Below are positions 16,678 to 25,129 of a DNA stretch of 64,000 nt, in pieces. Origin of the DNA: Streptomyces sporangiiformans (GTDB taxonomy: Bacteria; Actinomycetota; Actinomycetes; Streptomycetales; Streptomycetaceae); NCBI RefSeq assembly GCF_005768555.2, contig NZ_VCHX02000351.1, positions 29,496-93,495 of the forward strand. The letters run 5' to 3'. Numbering within the stretch: the first letter of the stretch is position 1; every line of letters starts with the position of its first letter. Below the pieces are notes generated by a model. That model was not told the DNA's origin, searched no databases, and was given only the letters and a program-made list of their open reading frames with translations. A program made the translations under genes and the position numbers.

Positions 16678-18945
16678 ATGACCAACGCCTCTCCGCATAC
16701 GCCGTCCGCGAGCGGTACCTTCCAAGGCAAGATCGGCACGACCTACGAGGAATCGACTCCGTGGTGGCCCGATCAGCAGGCGCTTCCCGAGGACACGCCC
16801 AATGTCGTGGTCATCGTGCTCGACGACGTCGGCTTCTCCGACCTCGGCTGCTTCGGCTCGGACATCGACACCCCGGCCATGGACGCCCTCGCCGCCGACG
16901 GCCTTCGCTACGCGAACTTCCATACCACCACGCTGTGTTCGCCGACCCGTGCCTGCCTGCTGACCGGCCGGAACCACCACTCCGTCGGCATGCGCATGCT
17001 GTCCAACTTCGACACCGGCTTCCCGAGCGGTCGCGGACGGATCACCAAGGCCGCCGCGACACTGCCTGAGGTGCTGCGTGACAGCGGCTTCAACACCATG
17101 GCCGTGGGCAAGTGGCACCTGGCGCCGATGGAGCAGACCACCGCGTCCGGGCCGTACACCCAGTGGCCGCTGGGCCGCGGGTTCGAGCGCTACTACGGAT
17201 TCCTGGAAGCCGAGACGGACAGCTTCTATCCGGAACTGTTCTACGACAACCATGCCGTGGATCCGCCGAAGAGCCCGGAAGAGGGCTATCACCTCAGTGA
17301 GGACCTGGTCGACCGGGCGACCGAATTCGTCAGGGACCAGACGTCGGTCACCCCGGAAAAGCCCTTCTTCCTGTATCTGGCGTTCGGTGCGGCGCACGCC
17401 CCGCACCAGGCTCCCCAGGAATACCTGGAGAAGTACCGTGGCCGGTTCGACCATGGCTGGGACGCCGAGCGCGCCGCCCGGCACGCCCGCCAGATCGAAC
17501 GGGGCATCCTGCCGCCCGACACCGAACTGGCGCCGCGCAACCCCGGGGTCGTTCCCTTCGACGAGCTGTCGGACGACGAGAAGAAGCTGTCCGTACGCCT
17601 CCAGGAGGCCTACGCGGCGATGGTCGACCACACCGACCACCACATCGGCCGGCTCATGGAATTCCTGGAGCGGATAGGCCAGATGGAGAACACCATCACC
17701 ATCCTGCTCTCGGACAACGGGGCCAGCCAGGAAGGCGGGCAGAAGGGTTCGCTCAACCCCACCGCATTCCAGAACGGCGTCCCAGAGGACTTCGAGGAGA
17801 TGGTCGCGCGGATCGATGAGATCGGCACCACACGCGCTCATGCCAACTACCCCTGGGGCTGGGCTCAGGCGGGCAACACACCGTTCAAGCGCTACAAGCA
17901 GAACACCCACGAAGGCGGCGTCCGCTGCCCGCTCATCGTGAACTGGCCCCGGGGGCTGCCGCGCACCGGCGAGGTCAGGCAGCAGTTCCACCATGTCACC
18001 GACATCGTCCCGACCCTTTTCGAACTGCTTTCCCTGCAGGCTCCCTCGGTCTACAACGGCATCCCGCAACTGCCGATCCACGGTGTCAGCATGGGCTACA
18101 CCTTCGCTTCGCCGACCGCGCCGACGCGCAAGGAAGCCCAGTACTTCGAGATGTTCGGCCACCGCGCGATCTGGCACGACGGCTGGAAGGCCGTCACCTA
18201 CCACCAACGCGGAACGTCCTTCGACGCGGACCAATGGGAGCTCTACCATCACGACACCGACTTCTCGGAATGCAACGACCTGGCGCAGGCGCAGCCCGAG
18301 CAACTGCAGAAGATGGTCGCTCGCTTCTGGGTGGAGGCAGGCAAATACGATGTGCTGCCGCTGGACGACCAGGGATTCGCCTACCGGGCGAAGATTCCGC
18401 GTCCCGGCTCTCCGCGCAGGCGCACCACCTTCACCTACTACCCCGGCATGGCCCATCTGCCCGGCGCCGCGGTGCCACCGGTGATGAACCGCGGCCACCG
18501 CATCACCGCGTTCGTCGACCGGGCCGCCGCGTCGGACGAGGGTGTGCTGGTGTCCGTGGGCAACATCAGCAGCGGATACGTCCTGTACGTCAAGGACAAC
18601 CGGCTGGTCTACGAGTACAACTTCCTCGGCACCCGGTACACGGTGACCTCGGCAGAAGAACTCCCGGTCGGCCCGGCGGAGTTGGCCCTCGAATTCGTCA
18701 AGACCGGTGACATGCGGGGCGTCGGAAACCTGTACGTGTCAGGAAAGCCGGTCGGCAACGGGGACATTCCGCGGGTCCTCCCGCACTTCCTGGGATGGCA
18801 GGGCCTCGACATCGGCCGGGACACCCTGTCGCCCTCCTCACCCAGCTATGACGGCGAATTCGCGTTCACCGGAAAGTTCGAGAAGGTCGTCTTCACGGTC
18901 GCGCCGGACGAAGAAGGCGAGGAACCCTTCGAGCGAATCGACTGA
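16678..18945 (+). CDS. Type I arylsulfatase (formylglycine-dependent)
   Basis: A 755-residue type I sulfatase. Asp49-Asp50 in VLDDVGFSDLG are metal ligands, the formylglycine motif CSPTR starts at Cys87 followed by LLTGR, and VGKWHL carries later active-site residues. The size and C-terminal beta-rich extension (about 560-755) fit the long mycobacterial/streptomycete arylsulfatases of 750-790 residues. The ATG at 16678 has AAAGGAG 8 bases upstream. No signal peptide is present, so desulfation should be intracellular, consistent with the linked ABC importer delivering substrate. It requires the neighbouring FGE. The sulfate-ester substrate is unknown. Confidence 0.93.
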   Translation: MTNASPHTPSASGTFQGKIGTTYEESTPWWPDQQALPEDTPNVVVIVLDDVGFSDLGCFGSDIDTPAMDALAADGLRYANFHTTTLCSPTRACLLTGRNHHSVGMRMLSNFDTGFPSGRGRITKAAATLPEVLRDSGFNTMAVGKWHLAPMEQTTASGPYTQWPLGRGFERYYGFLEAETDSFYPELFYDNHAVDPPKSPEEGYHLSEDLVDRATEFVRDQTSVTPEKPFFLYLAFGAAHAPHQAPQEYLEKYRGRFDHGWDAERAARHARQIERGILPPDTELAPRNPGVVPFDELSDDEKKLSVRLQEAYAAMVDHTDHHIGRLMEFLERIGQMENTITILLSDNGASQEGGQKGSLNPTAFQNGVPEDFEEMVARIDEIGTTRAHANYPWGWAQAGNTPFKRYKQNTHEGGVRCPLIVNWPRGLPRTGEVRQQFHHVTDIVPTLFELLSLQAPSVYNGIPQLPIHGVSMGYTFASPTAPTRKEAQYFEMFGHRAIWHDGWKAVTYHQRGTSFDADQWELYHHDTDFSECNDLAQAQPEQLQKMVARFWVEAGKYDVLPLDDQGFAYRAKIPRPGSPRRRTTFTYYPGMAHLPGAAVPPVMNRGHRITAFVDRAAASDEGVLVSVGNISSGYVLYVKDNRLVYEYNFLGTRYTVTSAEELPVGPAELALEFVKTGDMRGVGNLYVSGKPVGNGDIPRVLPHFLGWQGLDIGRDTLSPSSPSYDGEFAFTGKFEKVVFTVAPDEEGEEPFERID

Positions 18946-18952
18946 CTTGCTC

Positions 18953-18996
18953 CCGCTCACCTCCTCCAGCAACGAGCGGCTGGATGAGGTGAGCGG
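18953..18996. terminator. Bidirectional terminator between sulfatase and SDR
   Basis: A long hairpin with outer arms CCGCTCACCTC (18953-18963) and GAGGTGAGCGG (18986-18996) and inner arms TCCAGC (18965-18970) and GCTGGA (18979-18984). It begins 8 bases after the sulfatase stop and lies before the stop of the convergent SDR gene. Confidence 0.8.
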
Positions 18997-19032
18997 CCAC
19001 CAACCGCTTCCTTCCGGATGCCCGACGTCCCG

Positions 19033-19839
19033 TCAGTTGGGCGGCGTATAGCGTCCGTCGATCGCTGTCCAGCCTCCGTCCACGAAGAGCTGGCTGCCCG
19101 TCACGAAGGATGAGGCGTCCGATGCGAGGTAGACGACGGCGCCGGCCAGCTCGTCGGCTCGGGACCAGCGGCCCAGGGCGCTCTTGGTCGCATAGGCCTC
19201 CGACCAATCCGGCACAGCCCTGATCTGCGCGGTCAGCGGTGTGTCCACGATGCCCGGGGCGATGGTGTTCACCCGCACGCCCGACGGGCCGAGCTCGGCC
19301 GCCGCGGTCCGCAGCAACTGGACGAGGCCGGCCTTCGTGGCCGCGTACACCCCCTGTCCCGGCTCGACGGCCACCGCGCGAATCGAGCTGAAGCCTATGA
19401 TGCTTCCCCTGCCACGTTCGGCCATGCCACGGCCGAACGCCCGTACCAGGTCGAAGGATGCGCGCAGATTGAGTGCCACGACCCGCTCGAATTCCTCCGT
19501 CGTGTAGTCGAGCAGGGACTTGCGCACGTTCGTCGCGGCGGTGAAGACGAGCACGTCGACGGGTCCGAGCTCCTCGGCTGCGCGCATGACCGCCTCGGCG
19601 TCGAGCACGTCGAGGGCGTACGCCGAAAGGCCCGGCCCCATCGACGCCGACGCCGTGGCCGCCGTCAGGTCAAGGTCGGCGCACACCACCGTGGCGCCGT
19701 GCGCGGAGAGGGCCAGGGCGCTCTCGCGGCCGATTCCGCTGCCGGCGCCCACCACGACAGCCCTGCGGCCGTCGAGCCTGAACATGCGGGAGTACGCGTC
19801 CACCGCATCGGTGCGGTCCTTTGCTTGCATGGTCCTCAC
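19033..19839 (-). CDS. SDR-family oxidoreductase
   Basis: A 268-residue classical SDR with the NAD(P) motif VGAGSGIGRE, catalytic Ser in GFSSIRAV, and YAATK. It ends with the FVTGSQLFVDGGW signature. The GTG at 19839 overlaps the ALDH stop; ATG at 19830 is an alternative with a weak GAGG. It is the last gene of the eight-gene minus-strand operon. With the preceding aldehyde dehydrogenase it could oxidise an alcohol released from the imported substrate to aldehyde and then acid. The substrate is unknown. Confidence 0.85.
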   Translation of the reverse strand: MRTMQAKDRTDAVDAYSRMFRLDGRRAVVVGAGSGIGRESALALSAHGATVVCADLDLTAATASASMGPGLSAYALDVLDAEAVMRAAEELGPVDVLVFTAATNVRKSLLDYTTEEFERVVALNLRASFDLVRAFGRGMAERGRGSIIGFSSIRAVAVEPGQGVYAATKAGLVQLLRTAAAELGPSGVRVNTIAPGIVDTPLTAQIRAVPDWSEAYATKSALGRWSRADELAGAVVYLASDASSFVTGSQLFVDGGWTAIDGRYTPPN

Positions 19840-21329
19840 GGCTTCGTTGTCGTCGGACGGATCACTGCCATACGGGTTACGGTGAGCTCTTCGATGGCGA
19901 ACCTCGGGCCCTCCCGTCCGGCCCCGGAGTCCTTCACGCCGCCGTACGGCATGACGTCGGAACGGAACCCGGGAACCTCGTTGATGACCACTCCGCCCAC
20001 CTCCAGGCGGTCGAGAGCGGCGAACGCGGTGTCAAGGGCGCTGGTGTAGATGCTCGCGTGCAGTCCGTAGCGCGAGTCGTTGACCACGTCGAAGGCCGTC
20101 TCCAGATCGGGGACGGACCGTACCGCGACGACGGGGCCGAAGACTTCCTCGTCCCAGACGGCGAGGGCGCGGTCCACGTCGAGCAGCACGGTGGGCTCGA
20201 TCACCCCGTCGGTGACCCGGCCTCCGGCGGCCGGCACCGCCCCCGCTTCCACCGCCTCCTCCAGCCACGCGCACACCCGCTCGGTCGACCGCTGGTCGAT
20301 GAGTGCCGAGACTGTCGTCGCCGGATCGCGGGGATCGCCCACGACCACCTGGGCCACTCGCTCCGTCAAGCGGGCCACGAACTCCTTCCGCACGGCTTCC
20401 ACCACGATGACCCGCTGCACGCTGATACACGCCTGGCCCGACGCGTAGTACCCGCCGCGTACCACCGCATCGGCGGCGGCGTCGAGGTCGGCGTCGGCGG
20501 CCACCACCAAGGCGGCGTTGGAGCCGAGTTCGAGCAGCACCTTGGTGGGTGCCGCGTCCCGGGCGATCTGGTGGCCCACGGCGGCCGAACCGGTGAAGGA
20601 CACCGCCCCGATCCGGCGGTCGGTGGTCAGCGCGACGCCCACCTCGGGGCCCCCGGTCACCAACTGCACCGCGGCTTGCGGCGCGCCGCCGTCACGAAGG
20701 GCCTCGCGGAGGAGGTGCACCAGCCACAGGGTGGCCAGCGGCGTCTGCGGGGCGGGTTTGGCGATGACCGGGCAGCCGGCGGCCAGCGACGGCGCGATCT
20801 TGTGCGCGGCGAGCAGCAGCGGGTAGTTGAAGCCCGAGATGCCCACCACCACGCCGATCGGTTTGCGGGTCCAGAAGCCGAGCAGCCCCTCACCCGACGG
20901 CAGCAGGTCCAGCGGCACCGTCTCCCCGTGCAGCCGGGCCACTTCCTCGGCCGCCGTCAGCAGTGTCAGCAGGGTGCGATCCACCTCGACACGGCAGTCG
21001 ACCAGCGGCTTGCCGGTCTCCAGGACCAGGAGCCGCTCGAAGTCCGCGCGTCGGGAGGCGACCGCCTCGTGCGTCGCGAGCAGCGCCGCCCTGCGTGTGT
21101 GCGAGGGGAGTCTGCCGACCCGATCGCGGACAGCGACGGCCGCGTCCACCGCGTGGCGTGCGAGGCCGGTGTCCCCGACCGGCGCTCGCGCGACGAGCGT
21201 CCCGTCGTAGGGAAAGCGGACGTCCTCGGCGGCGGGTGCCTCCACCCAGTCGTCGCCGATGGGAAGCCCCTCGGGAAACTCCCTCCCCACGGGGCTGTCG
21301 CCGCTGGCGGGTTTGACATGGGTGGTCAA
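19836..21329 (-). CDS. NAD(P)-dependent aldehyde dehydrogenase
   Basis: A 497-residue ALDH-superfamily enzyme with SFTGSAAVG, the catalytic Glu in LLELGSNAALV and the nucleophilic Cys in ASGQACISVQR. The TTG at 21329 is preferred: GGGAG lies upstream at good spacing, it overlaps the ATPase stop as TTGA, and the longer frame to 21503 only shadows the ATPase gene. It is coupled to the ABC operon, so it probably oxidises an aldehyde derived from the imported compound, together with the following SDR. Confidence 0.87.
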   Translation of the reverse strand: MTTHVKPASGDSPVGREFPEGLPIGDDWVEAPAAEDVRFPYDGTLVARAPVGDTGLARHAVDAAVAVRDRVGRLPSHTRRAALLATHEAVASRRADFERLLVLETGKPLVDCRVEVDRTLLTLLTAAEEVARLHGETVPLDLLPSGEGLLGFWTRKPIGVVVGISGFNYPLLLAAHKIAPSLAAGCPVIAKPAPQTPLATLWLVHLLREALRDGGAPQAAVQLVTGGPEVGVALTTDRRIGAVSFTGSAAVGHQIARDAAPTKVLLELGSNAALVVAADADLDAAADAVVRGGYYASGQACISVQRVIVVEAVRKEFVARLTERVAQVVVGDPRDPATTVSALIDQRSTERVCAWLEEAVEAGAVPAAGGRVTDGVIEPTVLLDVDRALAVWDEEVFGPVVAVRSVPDLETAFDVVNDSRYGLHASIYTSALDTAFAALDRLEVGGVVINEVPGFRSDVMPYGGVKDSGAGREGPRFAIEELTVTRMAVIRPTTTKP

Positions 21330-22207
21330 GGTCGGTACTCCCGGTTGAGGTCGGCCGCCGACACCCCGGACAGTGCCTTGCCCAGAGTCGGAACGGCGGC
21401 GATGAGCCTGCGTGTGTAGGAATGTTGTGGTTCCTCGTACACCTGCTCCGTGGACCCGGTCTCCACGATCTGCCCGTCGTGCATGACCGCGACCCGGTCG
21501 CACACATGACGCACCACGGACAGGTCGTGTGAGACGAAGACCAGGGTGAGGGACAGCTCGTCGACGAGGTCGGCGATGAGGTTGAGCACTTGGGCCCGTA
21601 CGGACACGTCCAGGGCGCTCACCGGCTCGTCGGCCACGATGATCTTCGGACGGGGGGCGAGAGCGCGCGCGATCGAGATGCGCTGCCGCTGGCCGCCGGA
21701 GAACTGGTGCGGATACCGGTCCGCCGCGTCGGCTTGCAGGCCGACGGCCTCGAGCAACTCGGCCACCCGCTCCCGGCGGTTTCGGTGCCCCTGCGCGACG
21801 AGCGGCTCCGCCACGATGTCACCGACGCGCATGCGCGGGTCCAGCGAGCTCATCGGGTCCTGGAACACGAGTTGGAGTCGCTCGCGGACGAACCGGAGCT
21901 GTCTCTCCCGGAGCCCGGTGATGTCCCGGCCGTCGATCGCGACGCTGCCGCTGGTGGGGCGGTCGAGCCCGGCCAGAATCCGCAGCAGGGTCGACTTGCC
22001 GCACCCCGACTCGCCCACGATGCCGAACCGTTGCCCCTGGGGGATGGTGAAGCTGACGCCGCGCAGGGCGTGCACCGGTGGGCTCGGGCGGAGCAGCGAG
22101 GTACGAGGCCGTCGGTAGTCGCGCGTGACGTCGCGGACGCTGATGGCGTCCACGGGGCCGGTCTTCGACCCGGGTGCGAGGGTGGCGCTGGTCGGCTGCT
22201 CAGCCAC
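21326..22207 (-). CDS. Oligopeptide-type ABC transporter ATPase (DppF/OppF-like)
   Basis: A 293-residue ATPase with Walker A GESGCGKST, signature FSGGQRQRISIARAL and Walker B IIVADEPVSALD. The C-terminal QHSYTRRLIAAVP is typical of the OppF group. The GTG at 22207 has AAGGAGG at about 5 bases and overlaps the preceding ATPase stop region. It pairs with the DppD-like ATPase to energise the importer. Confidence 0.92.
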   Translation of the reverse strand: MAEQPTSATLAPGSKTGPVDAISVRDVTRDYRRPRTSLLRPSPPVHALRGVSFTIPQGQRFGIVGESGCGKSTLLRILAGLDRPTSGSVAIDGRDITGLRERQLRFVRERLQLVFQDPMSSLDPRMRVGDIVAEPLVAQGHRNRRERVAELLEAVGLQADAADRYPHQFSGGQRQRISIARALAPRPKIIVADEPVSALDVSVRAQVLNLIADLVDELSLTLVFVSHDLSVVRHVCDRVAVMHDGQIVETGSTEQVYEEPQHSYTRRLIAAVPTLGKALSGVSAADLNREYRP

Positions 22208-23291
22208 GGCCGGCCTCCTTGTTCGTGGTCATGCCGGTCCCGCGTGCGCCGCTCTCGGATACCGGCTCGGATACCGGCTCGGATACCGGGTGGAAGCATG
22301 CGTAGCCGGAGTCCGGTCCGGTCGGGACCCATTCCGGCCTGGTGGCGCACACCTCGGTCGCAGAAGCGCACCTGTTTCTGAAGACGCATCCGGCCGGGAA
22401 CTGGCCCGCCGGCGGAACCGACCCGCCGATCGTGACCAGCCGACCGCGCTCGTCGACCACGGTCAGGTCCGACGCGCCGATCAGGCCCTGGGTGTAGCGG
22501 TGCCGGGGGCGCGTGAACACCTCCCGGACCGGGCCGGACTCGACCACCCGCCCGCCGTACATGACCATGACCCGCTCGCAGGCGGTGGCGACCACGGCCA
22601 GGTCGTGGGTGATGAAGAGCATGGCCGACCTGCGGTCCTGGACGCCTCGCACGATCAGGTCGAGCACCCGCGCCTGCACCGTGACGTCGAGCGCGGTGGT
22701 GGGTTCGTCGCAGACCAGGAGCGCGGGGTCGTTCGCGAGGGCGATGGCCAGCACCACCCGCTGCCGCTGGCCTCCGGAGAACTGGTGCGGGTAGGCGTGC
22801 GCGGCGGCCGCGGGATCGGGAAGACCCACCTGGGCGAGCAGTTCCACGGCGGCGGCTCGGGCGGACGCGCGGTCGGGCCTCGTCCGGTGGACCAGCAGCA
22901 CTTCGGCGATCTGCCGCCCGACCCTCATCGTGGGGTTGAGAGCGGTCATGGGCTCCTGGAAGACCATGGCGATCTCCTTGCCCCGCACCCGGGACATCCG
23001 CGCCTCGTCGGCACCCACCAGGTCGTGGTCGACTCCGGCGAGCCGCACCGATCCAGTGGCCCGGAGCCCCTCGGGGAGCAGGCCCATGACGCTCAGCGCG
23101 GTCAGCGACTTGCCCGACCCCGACTCACCGATCAGGCCGACCCGTTCACCGGCCCGGATGGTGAAGTCGACATCTTCGACGAGCTTGCGGCCGCCCACCG
23201 CTACGTCCAGGTTCCGAACGGCCAACACGTCGTCGGGGGAGCCGGAGGAGCCCGCCCCGGAGTCCGGTGCCGTGTCAGGTGCCGCGGTCAT
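22200..23291 (-). CDS. Oligopeptide-type ABC transporter ATPase (DppD/OppD-like)
   Basis: A 363-residue ATPase with Walker A GESGSGKSLT, signature FSGGQRQRVVLAIAL and Walker B LLVCDEPTTALD. The C-terminal region has the cysteine-rich segment (GCVFRNRC, TRPEW) expected of the oligopeptide-type ATPases. The start overlaps the permease stop as ATGA. The C-terminus contains a PVSE repeat encoded by three perfect 12-base copies, an unusual low-complexity tail. Confidence 0.92.
   Translation of the reverse strand: MTAAPDTAPDSGAGSSGSPDDVLAVRNLDVAVGGRKLVEDVDFTIRAGERVGLIGESGSGKSLTALSVMGLLPEGLRATGSVRLAGVDHDLVGADEARMSRVRGKEIAMVFQEPMTALNPTMRVGRQIAEVLLVHRTRPDRASARAAAVELLAQVGLPDPAAAAHAYPHQFSGGQRQRVVLAIALANDPALLVCDEPTTALDVTVQARVLDLIVRGVQDRRSAMLFITHDLAVVATACERVMVMYGGRVVESGPVREVFTRPRHRYTQGLIGASDLTVVDERGRLVTIGGSVPPAGQFPAGCVFRNRCASATEVCATRPEWVPTGPDSGYACFHPVSEPVSEPVSESGARGTGMTTNKEAGRG
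22254..22289. repeat. Three perfect 12-bp tandem copies inside the DppD-like ATPase gene
   Basis: Unit CTCGGATACCGG repeated three times without mismatch. On the minus strand it encodes PVSE repeats in the C-terminal tail. The in-frame period means copy-number changes would only lengthen or shorten the tail. Confidence 0.85.
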
Positions 23292-24166
23292 CGGCGGTCC
23301 TCCAGCTTGGGGTCGAAACGGTCGCGCAGGCCGTCACCGAGCAGGTTGAATCCGAGCACCGCCACCGCGATCGCGATGCCCGGAAACACGGCGAGCCGGG
23401 GAGCGGACGACAGCATCTCCTGACTCTCCTGCAGCATCCGGCCCCAGGACGGTGTGGGGGGCGGCGTTCCGAAGCCGAGGAAGGACAGCGCGGCTTCGGC
23501 GAGTACGGCGATGGCGAAACCGACCGACGCCTGCACGATGACGAGACTGCTGACGTTGGGAAGGACATGCCGCAGGCCGATCGCGAACGGCCCGCGGCCC
23601 GCCGCGCGCGCGGCGATGACGTATTCGGTCTTCATGACCTGCAGCGTGCCGCCGCGGATCAGCCGGGCGAAGTTGGGGATGGACGCGATGCCGATGGCGA
23701 CCATCGCGACCAGCGTGCCGGCGCCGTACACGGCGGCGAACATGATGGCCAACAGGAGCGCCGGGAAGGCGAGAAGCAGATCGTTGCCGCGCATCAGCAG
23801 CTCGCCGAACCAGCGGGGCGCCATTCCGGCGACGATGCCGAGGGGCACTCCGACCAGGGCGGCGACCCCCACCGCCACGAAGCCGACGAACAGCGTGGTG
23901 CGCGAGCCCATCAGGAGCTGACTGAACACGTCGCGGCCGAATTTGTCCGTGCCGAACCAGTACTCCAGCGACGGCTTCTCCAGCCGCGCCGAGGGATTCA
24001 CCAGAGTCGGGTCGTGCGGGGTCCACACGAAGGACAGCAGTGCCATGCCGAGCACGACCGAGACGATGAGACCGCCCACCAGGAGGCTGCCTGCCATCGG
24101 GCGGCGCCGCCGACGGCCGTCGGGCACCGCGGACGCGACGGCGGCTTCCGTATCCAGAGCACTCAT
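23288..24166 (-). CDS. ABC transporter permease (DppC-like)
   Basis: A 292-residue inner-membrane permease with about six membrane segments, the DppC-type periplasmic FGTDKFGRDVFSQLL segment and the EAA-loop region around RAAGRGPFAIGLRHVLPN. The ATG at 24166 overlaps the DppB stop as ATGA; the longer frame to 24817 is a shadow of dppB. Partner of the DppB-like permease. Confidence 0.92.
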   Translation of the reverse strand: MSALDTEAAVASAVPDGRRRRRPMAGSLLVGGLIVSVVLGMALLSFVWTPHDPTLVNPSARLEKPSLEYWFGTDKFGRDVFSQLLMGSRTTLFVGFVAVGVAALVGVPLGIVAGMAPRWFGELLMRGNDLLLAFPALLLAIMFAAVYGAGTLVAMVAIGIASIPNFARLIRGGTLQVMKTEYVIAARAAGRGPFAIGLRHVLPNVSSLVIVQASVGFAIAVLAEAALSFLGFGTPPPTPSWGRMLQESQEMLSSAPRLAVFPGIAIAVAVLGFNLLGDGLRDRFDPKLEDRR

Positions 24167-25113
24167 GACGCACCCACCCTGAGCCGCGGGTCGATCACCA
24201 GATAGATGACGTCCACCAGGAAGTTCACGAGCAGCACCGCCATTGCGATGATCATGACCACGTCCTGCACCATGATGAGGTCCCGGTTGGACACGCTGTC
24301 CAGCAGCAAGCTGCCGAGCCCGGGGATGACGAAGACCCGTTCGATGACGACGGCGCCCACCAGCAGCGTGGCGAGGTGCAACCCCAGGACGGTGACCACG
24401 GGCACCGCCGCGTTCCGCAGGCCGTGCCGCAGCAGCGCCTGCGTCGGGCGAAGTCCTTTGGCGCGAGCGGTGCGCAGATAGTCCTCCCGCAGGACGTCGA
24501 GCACGGCGCTGCGGACATAGCGGGTGAGCATGGCCGCCTGCACCATTCCGAGGGACAGCGCGGGCAGCACCAGTTGCTTGAGGAACAGGACCGGATCCTG
24601 CGCCGGGGGTGTCCAGCCGTTCGCCGGCAGCCACCCGAGCCCCACCGCGAACACGGTGATCAGAAGGATGCCCGCGAGGAACGCCGGGACGGCCACGCCG
24701 ACTTGGGACAGGGCCGAGAGAATGAGCCCGGACGGCCTGCGGTGCCGCACAGCCATGAGCGTGCCCATGGGGATCGCCAGGATGCAGGCGAGCACCATCC
24801 CGGTGACGACGAGCCACAGGGTGACCTGGAGTCGGTCGGCGATCTGCGGGCCGATCGGCGTCTGCGAGATGTAGGAGTTCCCGGGGTCGAAGGTCACAAG
24901 TCCCTGTACCCAGTTGAGGTACTGGACCACGAGCGGCCGGTCGAGCCCGAACTGCTCGCGCAGTTGCGCCACCGCCGTGTCCGACGCGCTGACGCCGAGG
25001 GCGACGCGGGCCGGATCCCCTGGCAGCACCGCCATGAACGCGAACACGATCACAGAGCTCACGACAAGGCTGGCCAGGAGGATCGCGATCCGCTGCACCA
25101 GACGGACGATCAT
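24163..25113 (-). CDS. ABC transporter permease (DppB-like)
   Basis: A 316-residue permease starting with a long hydrophobic helix (IAILLASLVVSSVIVFAF) followed by LPGDPARVALG, the typical DppB N-terminus. The C-terminal half carries the TARAKGLRPTQALLRHGLRN coupling loop. It lies 16 bases after the binding-protein gene. Confidence 0.92.
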   Translation of the reverse strand: MIVRLVQRIAILLASLVVSSVIVFAFMAVLPGDPARVALGVSASDTAVAQLREQFGLDRPLVVQYLNWVQGLVTFDPGNSYISQTPIGPQIADRLQVTLWLVVTGMVLACILAIPMGTLMAVRHRRPSGLILSALSQVGVAVPAFLAGILLITVFAVGLGWLPANGWTPPAQDPVLFLKQLVLPALSLGMVQAAMLTRYVRSAVLDVLREDYLRTARAKGLRPTQALLRHGLRNAAVPVVTVLGLHLATLLVGAVVIERVFVIPGLGSLLLDSVSNRDLIMVQDVVMIIAMAVLLVNFLVDVIYLVIDPRLRVGAS

Positions 25114-25129
25114 CGGTTGACGCCGCCTT

